Assembly (NCBI GenBank): GCA_038380795.1
Contig: CM076270.1
Location: 24,506,001-24,570,000 of the forward strand
Direction: 5' to 3'
Length of the DNA stretch: 64,000 nt
Source of the DNA: Pyrocephalus nanus
Taxonomy: Eukaryota > Chordata > Aves > Passeriformes > Tyrannidae
Shown: piece by piece, positions 58,830 to 64,000 of the stretch
How the letters are laid out: each line of letters starts with the position of its first letter
How positions within the stretch are numbered: the first letter of the stretch is position 1
Translations under genes and position numbers: made by a program
The notes under the pieces: generated by a model
What the model was told of the DNA's origin: nothing
The model's input: the letters and a program-made list of their open reading frames with translations, nothing else
Databases searched by the model: none

Positions 58830-61800
58830 AAAAAATACAAGGATATTAAAGGTTGTCCTTTATAGGGCTGTTCAACCCTGTGTCTTCTCCCTTGAAACAG
58901 CATCCAGCAGCAGCATCCTTCCTGTTCCCTCACTCATAATGAGGAACAGCTGAAGGGAGCCACAGTTACATTCATTGTTTTTTCCAGGAATAAACATCAG
59001 GTTGAAAACTAGGAGCTGTACCATGGTCTTCTGTATTAGGGACTGCTGCCAGTGATGGCTGAAAAATGACAATTATTTCTTATCTTCTCAAACTTGAAGG
59101 AGGCAACACAGCCTCCAGCAAAAACAACCACATGGTTTGCAGAGCTGTTTTTGTAGAATCAAATACTGCCAGAGCCAATATGATACTTCTCAGACCTCTG
59201 AGTTTACCTTTTCAGTAAGAAAAGCGTATCTTTAAAGTTTTTTAGAGTTTTGTTCCATAGCCAGAAATGTATTTAATTCTTTAGAACCAAATACTGCAGG
59301 CCCTGACTCAGTAAAATATTCCCCCTGACTTCAAGTATAGTTTATCTGAGCTGGCCTGTGGGATTTGACCATCTGGGGGCTGGTCTGGGATGTATCAGGC
59401 TTTTTATTTTCTTGATATAAATATCTGATTCATTTTATTATGCACTTGTGAGCAACTCGATGTTTCCCACCAAGGCACTCAGGCTCTGTGGATTATGGGT
59501 GTGATTTTAGAAGCTGTGGTGCCAACATGCTCTGGAACTCTGCTCTCACACAGCGCATTTGCAGCTGATGGCAAGTATTTCTGCACCACCTGAAAATGGC
59601 TATAATTTAGCCAGCAAGCACAGACTGTAATTCTGCAGATCCCTCCAACTTGCTCTATTACCCCAGGGTTTCACAAGGCTATCATTTAGCATAAGAGTTT
59701 CTTTAGACTCTTAGAATTTGATTTTTTCAGTGTGTCCAAAGCTGCCTCAGTTGTGACAAAGCTGAGGCTGATTTGGATTATCCAGGAAAAAAAAAAAAAG
59801 GAAAAGAATCCAGATTTTTTGTCATTTTTAACACCAAGGCTCAAAGTTTAGGAAGTCTTTCAGAGCAGATTTGCAGAATTAGGTACTGTATTGTCACTGA
59901 GAATGCTGATGAGACCAGCCATTTACCTGGCCAACCCAAACACTCAGTGCTTTCTACCCATCCTTTTCCCTTCCCACACGTCCTTGCAAGAAAGCTGATG
60001 AGAATGTGCTGGCAGGGGTGACTTTCTCCCCTGATCCCAGTGATGCTGATGCTCCTGTCTGAAAAACAGTCAAGAGGAAGGTTGCCAGGACCTAAGCATG
60101 CAGCATCAGTGCCTCTGCAGAGGTACAGGCTGAGGAAGGCATTTTTTTATATCCCTCTGGTCTCAGGAAAGCATAAAAGTCTAAACTTCTGCCTGTTCTG
60201 CAAGTGCTGTAATGTTGTTGCTCTGAAAGAGCGTGATTGCTTCCACAGCTTTGTGGGTTTAAGTTTACTGCTCCCCTTTGAAGTCTAAATTATTTGATTT
60301 TTCCCAGAAATTATTCAATCTTTTTTTTTTTTTTTCATAAAGCTCTTAATCCTTAACCAATCTGGAAATGCACAAGAGCTTCAAAACACGCTCCTTGGTG
60401 ATTTAGCCTTGTATGTCTTCATTCTTCATCAGCCTGTTAACAGTCTTCCTCTCATCTGTTGCCTTCCATCTCTCTTTGCTGTGAGCTTTTGCCACAGAGA
60501 GCCTCTCATGGTAATCAGCAAGTTTCATATACTGCAATTGTGCCAGATAATTAAATAAGGACTCTACTTCAAATCAATTTAAATCCATCTGACTTTCAGA
60601 AATGACAGTTGCTACAGTGTGAAACCAGTGAATAAAATCCTTTTGAATACTTAAATCAATCCCAACTTTGTTTCATCTTAATCTTCAGAAAGCAATTCCT
60701 GCAAATGTCAATACTGCCCTAATAGATTGGGTGATGATATCTCTGTATATGTTAGCTCCAGAACTGCACTTGGATCAGGTCAATTAAAAGACTGTAATTG
60801 TTGCTTTTCCACACATCACAGATAGAAGCAGTTTTCTGGCATGGTGCTCGAGATAAGGCATGTATTTACTGCAGAGGTTGAGTATTGGTATTGACACAAG
60901 TGGATTTCTCCCAGTTATTGTGTATTGTAGATGCACAGCAGCTACTATAGGTTTATCAGCTAACAGCCAATAATGCTGTATGGCAACACAGAATGGATAT
61001 TTCTGTATGGGTGGGGAGATGTTTTTGATAGGTTTTTTATTGTTTTGTTTTCTCTAGGATCAGGGCCTGATTTCAAATGAAAGATCCTGTGCTGTAGAAG
61101 CTCACAGGCAGAAGTAATCCTTCTCCCTTCATCAAAATCAGCGAGTGGAAAGAAATAATATAACAACAGGTTACAGAACAAACCACTGGCATAGCAAACC
61201 CCACCTCTGCTGAGTCCCATGTGAGTAGCCCTATGAAATAGAGCTCCTGCAGTATCCTCAGTTGCTCTGTATGTTTTTTATATCTGATAGTCTGCTGTTT
61301 TCAGTCCATGAAAATCAAATATATGTTTCAGTTTACATATTCACAACATTTGCATTAAAATAAAAACTAACATATGTTCCCGAATAATATTTGTTTAGCT
61401 ACCTCTAGTCATCTGAAATCCTGAATATAAAAGCAGCTGTCACAGAATTATCCATCTTTCTATGTGCCTGGTGATAAGAGTCATCTTACCCATCCCAATA
61501 GGTTTTGTGTTAGTAATAAAGAGGAAAAAACAGGAATTAGCAGGGGCCATTGCTGTATGTAGCCAACTACTTGTCTGGCTCTGAGGCCTTGAATGTTTTG
61601 CAGTCATTGAACAATAACAATCCAAATTACTAAAATTAGTAGAAAATACATAGTAGTTGTACCTTGTTCAAAAACTGCAGCTGGCAGAGACAGTTAATTA
61701 GTTTGGAATTTACATGCAAAGCATTAGTAATGTCCTGACCGAAACAATTAACTGGGCCTGTAATGTGCTTTTAATAGGACTCCAACTTCTTAAACCCAAA

Positions 61801-64000
61801 TTTTCATTTCCAGATAGTGGCATAATTTGCCCGTGCTTTTAGTGAGCATTGAAAATGTCACAAATTGCATTGGCTTCCCAGGTAAAATTATCATTACTAC
61901 AGGGATTTGAACAACAGCTGTCTGAAGGCTTGTTCAGAATGTCTGGTGGGCTGAGCAGCTCGCTCAGATCAAGCTGCTGCCTCCAAGTTAGCAGCCAGTG
62001 TTGCAGGAGGACTTTATTAGAAATAATTGACAAACCAAGATTCACTGATGGAACAAAAATGTCCAGAGAAATGAATCTGAGCATGACTAACCCAGGTTGT
62101 ATTGGCAAATGAGCCACCTGTTTAAAAGCAGAGGAAAGTGAGAAGGCAGTGAAAGGTAATTTGGCTGTCGTGGTACCCTCAATACAAAAGGATACATAAA
62201 AAATGGAAAAAAGAGCAGTTGTCTCTTAAGGGCTGTCAAAAACCTTTGGGTTAAACATCAACCAGGGCTCAAGTGCTGAGTGCATTGATATTTACTGGAG
62301 TAAAGAAAGGAAGAGGTTCTGTAAATACATTAGATGACAGAGAGAACAATGAAATTAGTCAGGCTATCAATTAATCAGGGAGTAAACGAGTAGATTCAAG
62401 GGAGGAAGCATTCTAAGAGACTTCTTCTCTCTTTGCAAAAAGGTTAACAATAACCAGATACTTAGGAGCCTAATAAGGTTATAAGAAACAGCCAAAATGG
62501 ATTTATCAAGAACTAATAGTATCAAACTGATTTGATTTTCTTCTCTGATGGAAAGCTTGGGCTCTAAGGAGAAGCAGTCAATGTGCTGAACTGGAAACTG
62601 GGATAAAGCTTAGAATCCCATTCACTGGCATGTTCATGAGCAATTGATGGAAATGCAGGCATGAGAAAATGCAATTGCTTATGGGTCATTCAAGTTTTTG
62701 GAAAGATCTTTGCCTTTTAACATACTTCCCCTTTTCTTTCTCCACTTCCGTTTTTCTTTTCCTTTTTCCTTTGACAGAGAGAACAAAATAAGATAAAACG
62801 TCTGTGGTATAGGAATTGGTTTCTTTATATTTATTTTCTTTACCTGTGAGAAAAAAAAGTTTCCTAAGGTTTGAGATGCTCAGCACAGTGGCTGAAAATT
62901 TACAGGAAGTTTATATTCTCTTTGTTCAACATCAAGGGAGAGAATCAGAAAACCAGGGTTTCCCTACATGACTTTATGAGGGGTTTGGGTTGTGGGCTTG
63001 TTTTTGGTGTTTTGGGGGTTTTTTTGGGTTTTTTAAGTATAATAAATTTCTTACTCTACTACTAAAAATATGTTGTGAAGAATTTTATTTTTTTCCTGCA
63101 GAGTTCTAATAAGCAGATTAAAGGAGGCCAGATCAGTGGGTAAAGTATGTTGACATTGATTTGGTTTTTTCCACAGAATGGGCTGAAGAGAAGCTGATGC
63201 ACAGCTCAGAGTAGCAGGAGGGTTCCTGATAATCTACATGTCACTCAGAAAAAAAGTTCTCATGCAGAAATTTTACCACTGCATGATTTGTGTTAGTATT
63301 CCTGTCAAAACCCATAGCTGCTGAATAACAAAGATTAACGTGCCTGTGGCCACAAATAAGCTTGGCATTTTCTTATTTTTTGAGCTTCTCATCTCCATGA
63401 TTAATAATTTGTCAAAAGGCTTGAATTCTAGACTCAGAATGCTAAATACACTGGTAATTAGAGCTCTGCAAAATAACATTGTAAACAGAATAGCCAATGA
63501 GCCTTCAGATATGCTCTAAAATACAAAGACCTTCTGAAGGAGAAGGGAGCAAAGCAATGTAGGACAGGGGGAAAAGGAAATGTCTGTGCTCAGAGATTAG
63601 GTTTTGAGTGAAAATAATAAATTCTCTAAATAAGTTGTAGTTTCCTCTGAAAATGGTAACTTAGGAATAATTGCAAACTACCAAGAGTTATAAAATGAGG
63701 ATCAGGATCTAGTGATATTTAGGAGTTCTGTAAATCAGTATTTTTCAGAATTTTTGTTTATCAAGCAGTTGTAAATATTTACGGGAAAAAAAGCCAACCA
63801 CACAGCAGAGTCAGTGTTACTGCAATGTTTTTAATTTATAACTGAAAATTATGCTAAGCTTTGGATAATCAACCTTGCTTTTATTATCCTTTATTTAGAT
63901 TGGTCATTTGTTTATGTATATGGGAACACACAGCTGTTCTGCTCTCTTTGTGTGTGTGGGTGTGTGAGGGTCCTGTATTAATTGTTTCCCAGTTTTCTGG
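58830..64000. other. AT-rich unique sequence, no gene seen
   Basis: No supported gene in the last 5 kb. It holds T15 at 60321-60335, an A tract near 59786-59799, a pyrimidine-rich stretch near 62725-62778, T/G-rich DNA near 62985-63036 and a GT-rich end near 63945-63970. The segment 61700-62110 has balanced composition, overlapping antisense frames of about 90 codons and AT-motifs resembling a conserved non-coding element. I see no transposon. Confidence 0.5.

Noticed and set aside
1..64000. tRNA, rRNA, snRNA, known microRNA, CRISPR array, or endogenous retrovirus
   Set aside because: I saw no tRNA A/B boxes with a cloverleaf, no conserved rRNA or spliceosomal RNA words, no microRNA I recognise, no regularly spaced repeats, and no paired long terminal repeats or retroviral reading frames.

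Overview
The window looks like non-coding DNA from a bird, most likely a songbird or another neoavian. The main evidence is a truncated CR1 non-LTR retrotransposon tail at 31678-31750 in the typical avian form. The window also lacks mammalian SINE/LINE signatures, and little of it is recognisably repetitive. It is AT-rich, full of stop codons in all six frames, and holds no open frame longer than about 130 codons. I recognise no known protein domain, rRNA, tRNA, CRISPR array or intact mobile element. It reads as intergenic or deep intronic sequence.

Layout. 1-6.8 kb: AT-rich unique DNA with a G-quadruplex motif (1391-1416) next to a perfect 20-bp palindrome (1439-1458). 6.8-16.3 kb: one exon-like block (6818-6954), otherwise AT-rich DNA. 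16.3-21.6 kb: a GC-richer patch with several perfect inverted repeats, two CACGTG E-boxes and a homeodomain/octamer cluster. 21.6-33.8 kb: a doubtful old CR1 tail, a forkhead-motif cluster, one exon-like block (29439-29531), the clear CR1 tail and a possible enhancer-like segment near 32.3 kb. 33.8-41.8 kb: unique DNA with small tandem repeats and a 16-bp palindrome. 41.9-58.8 kb: most of the plausible plus-strand exons, plus a long imperfect hairpin at 48.0-48.1 kb. 58.8-64 kb: AT-rich unique DNA.

The most interesting possibility is a spliced plus-strand transcript across about 42-59 kb. Nine blocks there have an acceptor-like 3' splice site and, except for the last, a donor-like 5' splice site. 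The last is followed by AATAAA at 58822. Two phase-compatible reading-frame chains can be drawn through the later blocks, but they use different frames and cannot both be right. The blocks match no family I know, and pseudo-exons are common in vertebrate DNA. A long non-coding RNA, or no transcript at all, is at least as likely as a coding gene. All exon entries are therefore low-confidence candidates.

I did not find a convincing new biological system. All comparisons are by eye and from memory; no alignment, conservation or expression data were available.
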